64,000 bases of DNA, taken from Kappaphycus alvarezii. Its lineage: Eukaryota > Rhodophyta > Florideophyceae > Gigartinales > Solieriaceae. Where the stretch lies: contig NADL03000450.1 of NCBI GenBank assembly GCA_002205965.3, positions 496,001 through 560,000 of the forward strand. Direction: 5' to 3'. The stretch's first letter is position 1, and each line of letters starts with the position of its first letter. The notes beneath the pieces are model-generated. The model was not told where the DNA came from. It ran no database searches and saw only the letters and a list, made by a program, of their open reading frames with translations. The position numbers and the translations under genes are program-made. Of this stretch, positions 1-11,039 are shown in pieces.

Positions 1-1430
1 CGAGGCGATATCGATCATCAAGCGTTTCTCGAAGTATTGGATCCTTTCGTCAAGACATCAAACAATTGACGAGAATCCGTGAACATATGGAGAGGAATCT
101 TGAAACCGTAGATATCTTCAGGTCATGACGAATCATGTAGGCAGCATCGAAAGCTTCAGACATTGCATAGACTTCCCACCAGTTATCGAACGAACAACCC
201 GTTTCGCCTTACGGCTCGAATAGTCCAAGACGTGGCAGTTTCCATCCCTGTCACAGAGTAGGACAATAAATCCGACTTGCGAAGAAAGATCAGTGTTCGT
301 TCCGAAAGAGGCGTCAGAGTACACGCGGATGTGGAGCCCTTTGCAGTCCAGTTTCTCGTACTTGAGAACGAAGTCCTTAGCTTTGAGGCGGCGAATTGCA
401 CGGTTCATGCCTTGAATATCGTCAGCACAGAACGAAGTCTCTGTCGCCTGAGAAGCCTTGTTCACAGCACAGATGATATCAGGGCGCGTATAAGCAACCC
501 ATGCACGGAAGCACGAAAACTGCGGAAGACTTGGAATGAGGCGTCACTCGGAGTAGCGGCAGCCTGTTGATGAAAGTCTTCTGATCTAAAGTGATGATTC
601 CACTTTCATTACGGCGGATGCTAATTCCGAAGAAGTCGGTGTTATCCCATTCCTTTTGCTTGACTTTAAACCTGTCGGGGAGTGAATCAACCAAGGTCTG
701 GAACTTTGCATTCCCTACAGCCAATATGTCATCAACGTACAATCCAAGAAGGCCTTGAGCTTCCTTATCCACAGCATCCTTACCAGCGAGCATAGCTTGA
801 TCACCGGTCGTCGGCGTCAATCTTAAATCATGCTTCAAGAACTTATGCATGGTGTCAAGCCAATAGTCACCGGAATCACAGAGACCGCAGATCGGTCTAC
901 GAACCTTGAACAGCTTTTCGGTAGGCAGATCGAAGTATTTGCTGTCTGCTTCTCGGGGATCCAGGTAGATATCACGGTTCACATCGCTATCACTCTGCAG
1001 GTAAGCTTGACTGACGTCGTAGCTAAAAGGACGATAGTCCTTGTTCGCGGCGAATGAAACTATCATCCGAACAGAACGATGATTTAGGCTTGGCGTTGTG
1101 CACGAAGAGACCCTTGTCTAAGTCCCGGGTGGCCTTGAGCAATATATCTTGCCTTGGCTCTCCTTGTCTGTGTCCACATGCTTAAGCGTGAGCGTGAATT
1201 TTCACTAACTATATTAGCTCCATGAGGAACTTCTTCACGATTGACGACTTCAAAGACTCCTTTAGACATAAGTCCTTCGATTTCAGCCAAGCGTGCCTCC
1301 TCAAACATCTTGGAGGAGTACAGTGGATCATCCTTCTGAATGACCTTAGTGACGAACTCAGAGATGTCCATAGTGTTATCCGCGTGAGTGTTATCCGTTG
1401 AGAGTTGGGGCTCAATTTCAGCCATGACAC
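1..1430 (-). pseudogene. Copia-A reverse transcriptase and RNase H (partial)
   Basis: The RT palm begins near 1370 and includes the block SYDVSQAYLQS and an intact catalytic Y-V-D-D (in 479-1066, near residue 110 of that segment). RNase H follows in 133-465 with Y-S-D-A-S-F and the copia-family SSQ-x-GFI-x-LL block. The sequence runs into the window edge before the RNase H C-terminus. At least two frame changes occur between RT and RNase H. Confidence 0.85.
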
Positions 1431-1519
1431 GATCTAGTTCAGGTGTTGTCGACGGAACTGGGTTTTCTTCAGCTTGATTACTTGGAGCAGTAATTCGAGT
1501 AATTTCATCAGTGTCGATA

Positions 1520-3110
1520 GACTGATTACGGCGGTATTCCTTCACCTTGTCGATCGAGAATTTGACACACCTTCCATTGACATTCACATGAAGTGCCTTC
1601 CCTGAGACATCGAGAACAGTGAACGGTCCATCCCACACCTTTGGGGTTTCACGGTACACCAAGACTTCCATTCCATCTTAATGTCCTTCGTAGCAGCCGA
1701 AGGAACATTGCTTCTCAGAGCCCGTGAAACGCGTTGCTCGTTTATCAGCTTTGCTAGTTCACGTCTTGCCTTATCCATCGCTTCCATGCGTTGAATCTGA
1801 TCTGGAAGGTTGACGGACATGACAGGAATTTGAGGCATAACTCCAAAGACAAGAAGAGTAGGGACTAGTCCGTGGGTCCAGCAGTATCATTCATCACTTT
1901 CACCGCAGCTTCCAAAGTCTCTTCCTTGGTTAAGCTTGGTATCTCTGATTTCACCTTGCGATAAATCTGCCGGAGGTACTTGTGATACCTTTCACCAACG
2001 CCAATAGCGTTATGGCTTTCCAACTGAGAGTGTCAACTTAATCTCAGCTGTCTTGCATTGAGACTTAACAATCTTGAACGAAATTGCGGACCAGCATCGG
2101 CATGTAGCTCGATGGATGACCGACATATCGTAGCTCCCATATTCTTTGGTAGGAGTCCCATACATCTTCTGCGCTTTCTCCACTGAGAAACTCTGCGGCG
2201 CTGAACTTGGTGTCCTTATCGACGCAATGCAGAAAGTGTTGCCATCGATTGACATAAGATCACACAAGAGGACTCGATTGAAGACAATGTCCTTGTTCGG
2301 CATGCTTGTTCTGAAGCGACCAGGCATTGCACTAAGCCTCTGACACACATCACAACTGGCCTCAATTTCTTCCAGCTGTTTGAGCGTGCCCGGAGCACAT
2401 TTTCTTGACCAGAGCGGCGTAGGACAGAATACAACCTTTGCGACTCAGGGTGAAAGAAATGCCTGTGAACCTTTCGTAGCTCCTCAGTTGTGAACAACAA
2501 ATTGGTGTCCGGCCACTCGACATAAAGATGCCCATCTTGTGTACCATTGGTACAGACCAGTGGCCACCACCCGCACGTAGGCGTTTCTTTCCAACATCAA
2601 TGTTCGCACGGAACTTGCGTAGAAATTCCAAGCCTAGAAGAAGGGGACATCAACATCAACGACATTGACATCGAATTCTATGAACTCGAATTCAGATAAC
2701 GGTATACGGACTCGAAGCGATACCAATGCATGTGAATTTTTGGTTCCCAAACTTGTACGTGCGATTAACCAGAGTCGGTTTGATAGCTTCCTTAGCGACC
2801 TTGCAGTACGCAAGAGCTTGGGGCTTGCCAACTACGGAGCGTTGAGCTCCTGTATCAACACATGCACCATGGAATGGTGGTGCACTTCTACAGCATCGAA
2901 GGCGTTGCACTGGAGCGTGTCGAAGTCTTCATCGCGTTCGAATACCGTAGTTAGCGAGCTTGAATCGTCGAGGGGATCGGCTTCCTCCTCACCAAGGCTG
3001 GAGTCAAGGACTGGATCGGGCTCATGGATTTCCGCAGAAGCGCTTGACGCATTATCGATAAAGTGAACTTTTGCGCTCTCGTCTGGACTACTCGTGAGCA
3101 AGTTTCGAAG
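1520..3110 (-). pseudogene. Copia-A protease and integrase
   Basis: An acidic linker (2832-3101) leads to the retropepsin motif C-V-D-T-G-A-Q (within 2692-2910), so the catalytic Asp is intact. Integrase follows: the HHCC domain begins with an H-x3-H element near 2460 (LRKVHRHFFHPES), the core starts near 2270 (LLCDLMSID, first Asp of DDE), and the C-terminal domain ends at about 1530. Three frames are used across the integrase, so a full-length polyprotein cannot be read. Confidence 0.8.
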
Positions 3111-3289
3111 ATTTGCCTATCCGATATTTCTTCGTCTGATCCATTGTCCGAGCTTCCTGGCGTACCTACATCACTCTCGGTATCCAGTTGACGGCATAAG
3201 TCGGCTAGAAACCATGTGAGTATTGTAGGATGAATCCTTCCGTTTCGCTAGTACTCAAGCTTGTTTGCAGCTGCTCGCGCTATGTTCTT

Positions 3290-4587
3290 CGGTTTCTGCA
3301 GTCCTTGATCATATGATCTCCACCGCAGTTGAAGCACCCAGTAATAGACAACGGATCAAATCTTTCCTTAGTCTTGAACGTACCAGAGCCAACACGTTTG
3401 CCTGAGGTATACTTGTTCGAAGAAGAAGGGCGACCGTAACGACCTTGGCCAGCGAAGAGATTCCTTGCTCACCACTATCGTAGCCAAGTCCCTTTCCTTT
3501 GGAAAATATCATCCTTTCGGCGTGCAACCTCAGCATCCTTGTTAAGCTGGAGCGCAGACTCAAGCTCTCCATACAACTGTTGGAAATTCAAGTTTGTAGG
3601 TTGCGACGCGGGAAAGTGGTTCGATTGCCCAACTGTATCCAGAGACAGCGCGGAAAGGAAATCGACCTTGTGCGCATCACCACGGTGAGAAATTGGAGCT
3701 TGCCGAGACAGGCGAGTAATAGCCTTGTAGACCTTACCCAAAGCTTGGGTAGGTTCCATTCCCTCAGCGACGAACTTGCTCATGCGCAGTTCCTTGAGCA
3801 GATTCTTGACCTTTGTCTGGCGAACGTGCGAGTTGTACTCATGCTCGACCATGTCCACGGCTTGCTGAAAAGTGTTTACCCATCTACAACGTCCAGGTAG
3901 TAGCGCTTAGCATCACCTTGAAGCAGATTGTGAAAATAGTGCAACTTCTGTTGTTGGGTCAAGTTGTAGTCACGAGCCATTGACGGTACTCATCAACATA
4001 CTCTTGCCAACATTGACCAAGTTCACCAGCGAACTTCTTGTCCTTATCACGAAGCGCATGGCTACATTATGAGCAACTTTCTCGGAAGAAGAGGTGGTCG
4101 CTTGCGGAGTTGCAGCAGGACCAGACGGAGTAGAAGAAGAAGCGGGATCAACAATGGCGACGGACCACGACGACCAGCAGAGATAACGTCACGAACAATC
4201 TCAACTGCAGCATTTGTATCGTCCTCATCCTCGTATGTTGGTGGCCAGAGTCATCAGGATCTTTCGCGATGAGTGCTGGGTGAGATTAGCACCTCGTTTG
4301 TCCAAGAGATTGCGCAGCTCTGAGTGTAAGAGGGGCAACGCTCGAAGCGAAGAACTGAACAACACAGCAGGCGGGAAGAACTCAGGGACATACTTCTTCA
4401 GCATCGACCCATTCATCGAGCCATCCACCTGCCAAGCGCGTATAGTCGTGATTAAACTACTGAAAACGGGTTCCATGTTACCCAACTCACTTGATCCTAC
4501 GGTCGGAAGGAACGGAGCCTCACCAGTAGCAGCAGCAGAACTTGATGCAGGAACAGCAACGTCCTCAGCAGCATCTTGGTCGGACAT
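3290..4587 (-). pseudogene. Copia-A gag with variant zinc knuckle
   Basis: The N-terminal part (4225-4587) contains a block ending in ELRN-L-x2-RGAN-x-TQHSSR that is shared with Copia-D gag at 46.4 kb. The central part (3475-3858) is helical and charged, as expected of a copia capsid. The nucleocapsid zinc knuckle at 3298-3336 reads C-F-N-C-GGD-H-MIKD-C, i.e. CX2CX3HX4C; Copia-D has the canonical X4 between the second Cys and His, so one codon is missing here. Frame breaks separate the N-terminal, central and knuckle segments. Confidence 0.8.
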
Positions 4588-4847
4588 GACGAGCGTTTCA
4601 CCAGGTTTGTGGCGATCAGAGACGGAAAGATCCAGCGACGAAGTACTTGTGTCGGGAAGTACAACAGTCAGACCAAAAAGGTAGCACAGTCAGTCCGGAT
4701 TCGCGAATGTACGACAACTGACTCGAAGTAAACGGTAGGTAGAGGTGACTTGAAGTTCAAATGAAACGTGTCAACTACCGACGAACGGTAGCTCTTTACT
4801 GATGCGGATACTCGACGACCGAGTTCTCAGGATGTAATGGTCCAATT

Positions 4848-5448
4848 TTGAAATTACAGCCCACTGGAACCAACTCCTCCGACCTTCTCCGCCTCTTTAC
4901 AGGTATATACCATAGGAGGGATGTGCAAAACGTAGCTGATGAATGCGGGAAGCAGTTTAAGTTTCTTTCTGCTTGGTACGTTTTAAAAGAGTATCCGCGC
5001 TTCGGCGAAGTTCATGATGAAATTTTTGAGGACGCAATGTGTATCCCAGCTCAGGAAAAATATTATTTCCAGCGATCACAAGCGGAAAGCAGCGACTCTT
5101 TGCAACCGGATTAAGAGCCGCCTTGTTACTCAAAGTATCCAATCGGAAGAACTCGTGCAAAGAAGGAGTTACAAAAAGCATATTGATAAAGAGAAACTGA
5201 GGGTTGCAAATGAAGCGTTGGCCGCGCAGAGTGGACGGATTGCGGCAGTAAACAAGCACTATGTAAATCTTCTGTTTATTTCTGGGCAAGCTGTCGCTAA
5301 GTCTGAGGAAATGGCTGAATACTTCGCAGCGATGCACAAAAGAATGATAGCCACTCTGCGTGAAGATGAAGCAAAGAAACGACGCACAAAGGAAGCCAAA
5401 GAGACTACGCCGAATGACCATGAGGTCAACCCTCCAGGTGCAGAGTAG
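4848..5448 (+). pseudogene. Harbinger-1 accessory (Myb/SANT- or NAM-associated-like) protein
   Basis: The first part (4848-5114) carries a block of the form F-K-F-L-x2-W-x2-LKEYPRF, the aromatic signature of NAM-associated/Myb-like Harbinger ORF1 proteins. The second part (5014-5448, 144 aa) is Lys/Arg/Glu-rich and predicted coiled coil (KRK near its start; repeated Ala-Glu heptads; K-K-R-R-x-K-E-A-K-E near the end), matching the C-terminal region of the same family. The two parts are in different frames and overlap by ~100 bp, so the gene is broken or missing bases. The function is inferred by family: binding transposon ends with the transposase. Confidence 0.55.
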
Positions 5449-5691
5449 CACACTTCATCTACATGTCGCCACGTGCGCCTTGGCGATGTTCTACCAGAAG
5501 CTGTTTTTTCTGGAGGTGAGCTTCGATATTGGCTATGTATCTTTTTTTTATGCACAATGCTGCAATTGATCCCGGTGGAACATGATAATTGCCCTCTTCA
5601 TGCCATATGTGTCTCTAGGAAGCTCTACTCCCCATTTCTATCGGCATTTTAGGACTGGGGTTCGTTCTTTTGTCCTCCAGAGAATGATCTT

Positions 5692-6569
5692 CTATATCGA
5701 TGGCATGTTGTGAAGTGCAAGGTAGCATTTGAACACGATTGCCATATGTTTTCTGCTCCAAAACCGGCTTGATCTTTTGACTATGCGCCACTTTTTTTGT
5801 AACCTCCCAAAAGCATGTTTGGCATCTTTCCGGATGCTCGACTGCGTCCCGGCGAATAGACGTTCTTTTCTGTTTGCCGGGTGCGGCTCAGGAACAATAA
5901 AGCACGGGCGGCGCGCGTAGATCCCGCCCGCAAACAAATACGGTTTGTTGCACTCTTGGCCAGACGTGAAGTACTTGAGAGGAAGCGGGTACGTTCTGGA
6001 TGCTATTTTTCCAGTAAAGGAGAGTTCTAGAGCACTTTTATGTCGTTGGTACTCACCGGCGTTCCGAAGAATATATTCCAAATCCGCATCCTGTCGTCCG
6101 CTATGGCTCCAATGTAATTGTCAGAGTTCCTTCCTTGCCAACAAACTGCACCTGCTAGGCCGTAGGACACCTTTCCCATAACTACTTGCAGCAGTCTTTT
6201 GAATCGATAAGCCCTGGACAATCTCGCTTGGCATTACGTTGAAGAATGCCGTTTAGGTATTCCACTGTAGGGCTGCGTAGGTATTCGACGCCAAACACGG
6301 CTTCTACCGCATCACAGAAATGTTGGACGCACTTTAGCGTAGTGAACTCCGCAATCTGGACGTACTCGTCAATTGAATCTGTACTACTGCCATATGAGAG
6401 CATATGTAGTGCCGCAGTGATCTTTTGGTCCGTCGAAAGACCTACCTTTCCTGCTGCGTCCTTTTGGCGGAAGAAAAACTTATCATGTGCAAGAAACCCA
6501 CTGCGAAGGTGGCAGTACAATTCTCGCGATAAAGGAAACCAACGCTTGAACGTCTCGGCCGACTAAACG
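5692..6569 (-). pseudogene. Harbinger-1 DDE transposase (plant transposon protein family)
   Basis: Three segments in successive frames align to one protein. 6182-6520: R-Q-K-D-A-x-G-K-x-GLS-x-DQK-x-TAALHMLSYG, then a DEYVQIAE block and FG-x-EYLRSP, typical of the N-terminal half of PF04827-type transposases. 6027-6221: the middle domain with IWN-x-FFGTPVS-x-ND, which carries a catalytic-region motif. 5692-6081: the C-terminal block with SIRKDAKHAFG-x-LQKKW and FW-x-RK...LHNM. An in-frame TAG at about 6567-6569 and frame switches near 6200 and 6050 prevent full translation. Upstream, 6611-6817 is open but unrecognised. Confidence 0.8.
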
Positions 6570-7915
6570 GGATGGGATGAGAAGTAGTCCTGATGGAGTT
6601 GTTTCGCTCCTTATTCGCGATAGCGCTCAAATTGGGGCCTTTTCTGGCTGGGAGCTACCCGACAGACATTATCTTCCTCTTCCGAAGAACTAAAAAGTAT
6701 ATCGAACATTGACCTCGTCCTCCAGGAGTATTTCGAGGTCCATTTGGTTGGTCTGGTCGTTTGCTTCTCGTGACACGGTGGGGAATTCACTCTTGAGGAG
6801 AATTGGCAAAACGGCAAATTTACACCGACCAGTAAACGGGCACCAAGTTTGCCTATTTTCTCATTTGCTCAAAGCGCCGTTGGGGATGTCCTTTCAGAGG
6901 AAAATTTTGGGTAATTTATTATATGGAACGTACTGTAATGTTATTCCTTGAAGTGAGGGCACATGTTCCATTAGGGTATAGTGACCCCGTAAAGTTTCTC
7001 CATCCCACAGTTAACACGATGGATACTAATACAATAGCTCGGCAGTGGCTCAGAAAGCGACCGGTGAGGGCGGCTCGGGGGTCTGGTAGAGCGGGGGTGT
7101 CCTTCAGGCGGCTGAGCCGGGTAAAAGCCCCCCGGGTTGTAAGGCCGGACAGTGTTCCTTGGGAACGAAGGCTTACTTTGGACAAGAGGAGCGAGTACTT
7201 GGGAAAAATCCTCGTGACATCTCACTGAGGTAAGGTGCTTAGCACTCCTCTTCACGAGGGTGGTTTTGCTCAGCTGACTAAAGTTTCTCCTTAAGAGCGG
7301 ATATTGAACTGATGTCACTGCGGCAACGTAACCTACTTCTGTGTAGACGCCGGTTACCGGTGCATAAAAGGATGATAACCCTACCTTGATCGGTCGGGGT
7401 AGACGTGGCTAAGCCAAAAATAAAAAGAGGAAGAAAGGGGGGGTCCCTCAGGTGGATAGAGCTGCAATGAAAAAAGCCGCTGAGGACGAGTGTTAGTCGA
7501 CGAAGCGAAAGTTGGGAACAAGTCCAGAGCCGACACCAAGGTTGACTTTCTTTAGTGGGAGTCTTGGGCCCGAGGAGTATGTATATATCGTAGTTATTCT
7601 ACAACTAGAAACTACACTAAAAGGAAACTGCAGTGAATTTAGTTAGTGTCAGCCCCTACGGGCAGTAGCCAGCCCCAAGTTAGCGTATAAATATCTTGAA
7701 ACTTGTCCCAATAGGAGGGCAGTGTCCTATAAAGTATCGGACCCCTTAGAGGAGTACCGATTAACCCGAGTGGGCAACCCCATATGTCCTTACAACGTCA
7801 ATAGCTGACAGTAGGTGTCAACGAAAGTTAATGCCAGTAAAAGTCGTCGAAATAAAGTTCCAAAATTAGTGATACCCGCCATAATGCCATTGCACTGCAT
7901 CAGTCAAGTCACAAG
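6570..7915. other. Intergenic, no supported gene
   Basis: Short overlapping open frames exist on both strands around 6.9-7.3 kb, but none resembles a known family and the strands mirror each other. The 7.05-7.45 kb part is GC-rich with many short complementary stretches. It may contain the 5' part of Copia-B (its left LTR was not recognised) or another decayed repeat. Confidence 0.5.
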
Positions 7916-9498
7916 TTGATGCAGAAGATGGCACTGGACCCGGATTTGGAACCCCGTCCGTCAAACCGTCTCCCTAATTCATTCATGCTGAGGCTCTCTC
8001 CACATGTTACATCAGGTATGAATGAAGTGCAGAAAGGTTCTTTACTTCATCAAGGACGCTTGAACATAATGACACTATGTTCGCCACCACCCTGCGCGCA
8101 CCGTCGGAGAGATGTATCTGCCTACAGTTATATTTGGACATGATGTTCGCTCCATGCTTTCCTTGCACACTGAGCTTTGCAACTTCATTGACGTAGGGGT
8201 AACAACGATGACAACTTGCCACCACCTCTACGATGACCCTGAAGACAAACCTGCAGCAGAAAACATCGGCAGGACATCATTGCCGCTGCTAGTCAACCAC
8301 CTAATTCATTCGCAACTCTTACTCCTACTTCGTCGAACAATAGGATGACACCAATGTTAATGGATCTGTGACAACTACCTCCACAGATAAGGTAGCGCAC
8401 AATGTCTCCATGCGTTTCAAGGATTTCGATAAAAATTTTTCTGGTGACATTGGTGAATGTTGGAAAGAATTCGTGGATGATTATAGGCAGCTGGCTAGGG
8501 ACTACGCACTTTCTCCTAAGCAAAAGTTGCAGCACCTTCATAATCTTCTAAACAACGAGTCGCTTAACGATTCTATCTCGATGCTGTTGATGAATATGTT
8601 GCCTCGTTCCATCAGGCCGTAGATTTGATTGAAAGAGAGTACAATTCCCATGTCAGACGGAACGAATTCAAGAACTATTTCAAGTCTCTGCGCATGAGCA
8701 GCTTTATCAACGATGGCATGGACATTTCTGCTGCGTTGGATTAGTTTTACATGACTCTCACGAAGCTTTCTAAACAGGCTCCTGTCACTAACTGTGGCGA
8801 CGCCCACAAATTCGGATTCCTTTCCTCTGCTGTTGCAGAATTTGACTGGACCGAGGAACCCCTTGCTCGTATAGCCAAGATTGGGTGAAAATTCCAGCAG
8901 CTATAAAGCGATCTCGAGTCTCAGTTCCAGCTCACTAAGGAAGCCTAATTTGCTCGTCTCAGGGACGAGATTTTTAAAAGCATCTCCTATGACAAAGAAA
9001 TTCCAGGAATCTTTTCTCAGGGAAAAAGAATTATGTCCGAATGTCTAACTCTGTTCGGTTCCGCAACTAACAGAATGGTCTTCAGGTCAATCGATCTCTC
9101 AAATTGGCAAGTTTGGTCCCCTGTCCATAGCAGGATGTTTCAATCGTTGCAAACCCGATTATCTCCTCAAGCACTATCCATTGCCTTTGAACGTCGCTCT
9201 TGCCGCCGCAAATGAGATTGAATATGCGAAAAAGAATGCTTCCAGCGCGGAAAATACCCACACTCTACCCGCCGAGTTTTGTTGCCAACTGGATGCGGAT
9301 GATGAGCACTGCAGTAATGGACACGCTGATGGCGAGGATGGCGATGAAAGTCATGGAAAATTCGATCGCGAAATTCTCGAGAACATGGCATCCAAATTTG
9401 AATTGAACATGTCTCACGCTTTTGGCCTGGACTCCTCCCAGTATATTCTTACCCCCGTTTTGTCAGATGATGTGTATGACGAGGATTTCGAGTATTAG
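7916..9498 (+). pseudogene. Copia-B gag remnant
   Basis: A segment at 8112-8348 aligns with the gag N-terminus of Copia-A and -D (a -x-ELCNF-I-x-VG block where they have ELRNFL-x2-RG). The block at 8410-8620 contains the lineage's FSGD-x4-CWKEFVDDY motif, shared with Copia-D near 46.74 kb. The zinc knuckle near 9130 has lost its spacing and Cys pattern. The downstream segment 9181-9498 is acidic, as in the gag-protease linker of Copia-A. Stops interrupt every part. Confidence 0.75.
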
Positions 9499-10990
9499 AA
9501 CAAGTACGAACCGGATCTGTTTGATCAGTATGAGGCTGATGTTGATGACTCGAACTCGTCTAAACTGTGCTCGATGATGATGAATTTCGATGTGTTCGAA
9601 ATGTTTTCATCGATTGAGGACAACTTTCATGGTCCGTGTGTAAATACTGGCGCGCAAAGATCCTTTTTTGGGCCAATACAGGCTCAAGCATACTGTGAGT
9701 TCTGTCGGTATTCCTTTTGAATTCAGAAATGCCAACAGAGACAAACGCAGTCTGTACTAGTTTGGCGAACAAAAGTTCGAGGGTATTTGATTTATCGAGA
9801 TTCGAATCCCGATTGGGAATGATATGTTCATGGAGTTTTAAGTTGAAGTTCCCGACGTTAACGTCTCACTCCTTCTTGGACTTGAGTTTCTGGAGGAATT
9901 CTCAGTCATGATTGACATTGGAAGTGACAAGCTGAGAGCTGTTGATGGTCGATTGGATCTCGATCTTTTTCTGAAGAGAGGTCACTTGTACATAGTGTGG
10001 GAACAATGCGATATACTGTACATAAAGGATTACCAACGCAAACTCCACAAAAAATTCTCCCATCCGGAGTCCCAACTACTGTATTCGATCCTTCGCAGAT
10101 CGTAACCAGATGAAAGAGACCACAACACACTTAAAGCGCTTGAAGCAATCGAGGGCAACTGTGATATCTGCCAGAGTTTGAAGAGCGTCCCGGACGTTTT
10201 CGTGTCAGCCTCCCTGATAGTGACATTTTGTTCAACTGCATACTTTGCTGTGACTTGACTTCAATCGACAGTAGCACAGTATTCCACTGTACTGACACAG
10301 ACACTAAATTCTGCCACCTTCCTCGACCGCAAAAAAGCAGAAAATCTGTGACAAGTTTACCGTCGTACCGTCGCAGCTGGGCACTTCGTTACGTCGGCGA
10401 CCCTATGGAGTTCCATGCTGATGCCAGTCCGCAATTCCGATCCTCGATTTTCAGGAACCTTTGCAGGTTAATCGGTACCAAGTTTACTCTATCAGGCGTG
10501 TAAGATAACATTTTTATTGTTTTGGTGGATTTTAACATTCTTTTCTTCGCAACATCTACCGGAAAGTGAATGCTGAACTCCCTGGTGTAGATAAGCAATG
10601 GATCCTTGACATGTCCGTCAAGACTTTGAATGACCTAGCAGGACTTAATGGACCCGTACCAACACTCCTTGTATTCTTAAATATGCCTCTTGTCCCTGTG
10701 CGACCTACGGTCACACCAGGCCAAGTCGCCCGCATGTCTGCCTTGGAGAAAGCGCGAGTAAAGCCCGCAAAATTATCGCTGCCTCCTGTGTTAGTCAAGC
10801 TCTGAGGAATAATTTCACCTCTGCCTCAATACCGCATATCAACATTGGTTATGAGGTATTTGTAAACCGGGAAGAGAGTAACCAATGGAAAGGACCCCAT
10901 CAAATTTTGGATGTTGATTGCAAAGTGGTCTCTCTGAGTATTCGAGGGAGAACTGTTCGATTCTAGATTCACCAGGTGAAACGGTACAAT
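9499..10990 (+). pseudogene. Copia-B protease and integrase remnant
   Basis: The protease active-site region near 9630-9690 reads C-V-N-T-G-A-Q-R-S: the catalytic Asp of D-T-G is Asn (codon AAT). The integrase HHCC domain is visible at 10030-10180 (HKKFSHPESQLLYS, then C-D-I-C-Q). A later segment at 10566-10805 corresponds to the integrase core C-terminal part (PVPTLLVF...LEKAR). Frames change at least four times. Confidence 0.75.
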
Positions 10991-11039
10991 AGGGAGCAGG
11001 TAGGACCCAGCTCAGCGATTGCTCCGGAAAAAAACTCGC

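Larger units (their letters stand above)
1..4587 (-). mobile_element. Copia-A: Ty1/copia-type LTR retrotransposon, 3' end off the window
   Basis: Read right to left on the minus strand, the order is gag, protease, integrase, reverse transcriptase, RNase H. Integrase before RT defines Ty1/copia rather than Ty3/gypsy. The RNase H end and the 3' LTR lie beyond the left edge. No clear 5' LTR is seen upstream of gag: bases 4588-4847 hold only leader-like sequence that runs into a Harbinger element. Frames change several times and stops occur, so the copy is inactive as read. It belongs to the same lineage as Copia-B, -C and -D, whose integrases share an E-x-HN-x-LG-x-GER block instead of the usual copia C-terminal catalytic context. 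Confidence 0.9.
4848..6569. mobile_element. Harbinger-1: PIF/Harbinger-type DNA transposon with two convergent genes
   Basis: A plus-strand accessory gene (4848-5448) and a minus-strand DDE transposase (5692-6569) face each other tail to tail across a 240-bp gap. Two-gene architecture (Myb/SANT-like or NAM-associated DNA-binding protein plus DDE transposase) is established for PIF/Harbinger and Pong elements. I could not find convincing terminal inverted repeats or a 3-bp target duplication by eye, so the outer limits are those of the coding evidence. Confidence 0.7.

Noticed and set aside
6919..7318. Overlapping 88-115 codon frames on both strands near 7.1 kb
   Set aside because: The frames mirror each other in GC-rich sequence, and none has a recognised motif or a credible start context.
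7460..7540. Hammerhead-ribozyme-like core (CTGAGGA ... CGAAAG)
   Set aside because: CUGANGA and GAAA are present at suitable spacing, but stem II would start with a C-C mismatch and no upstream strand can form stem III with GTTGGG; the pattern is likely chance.
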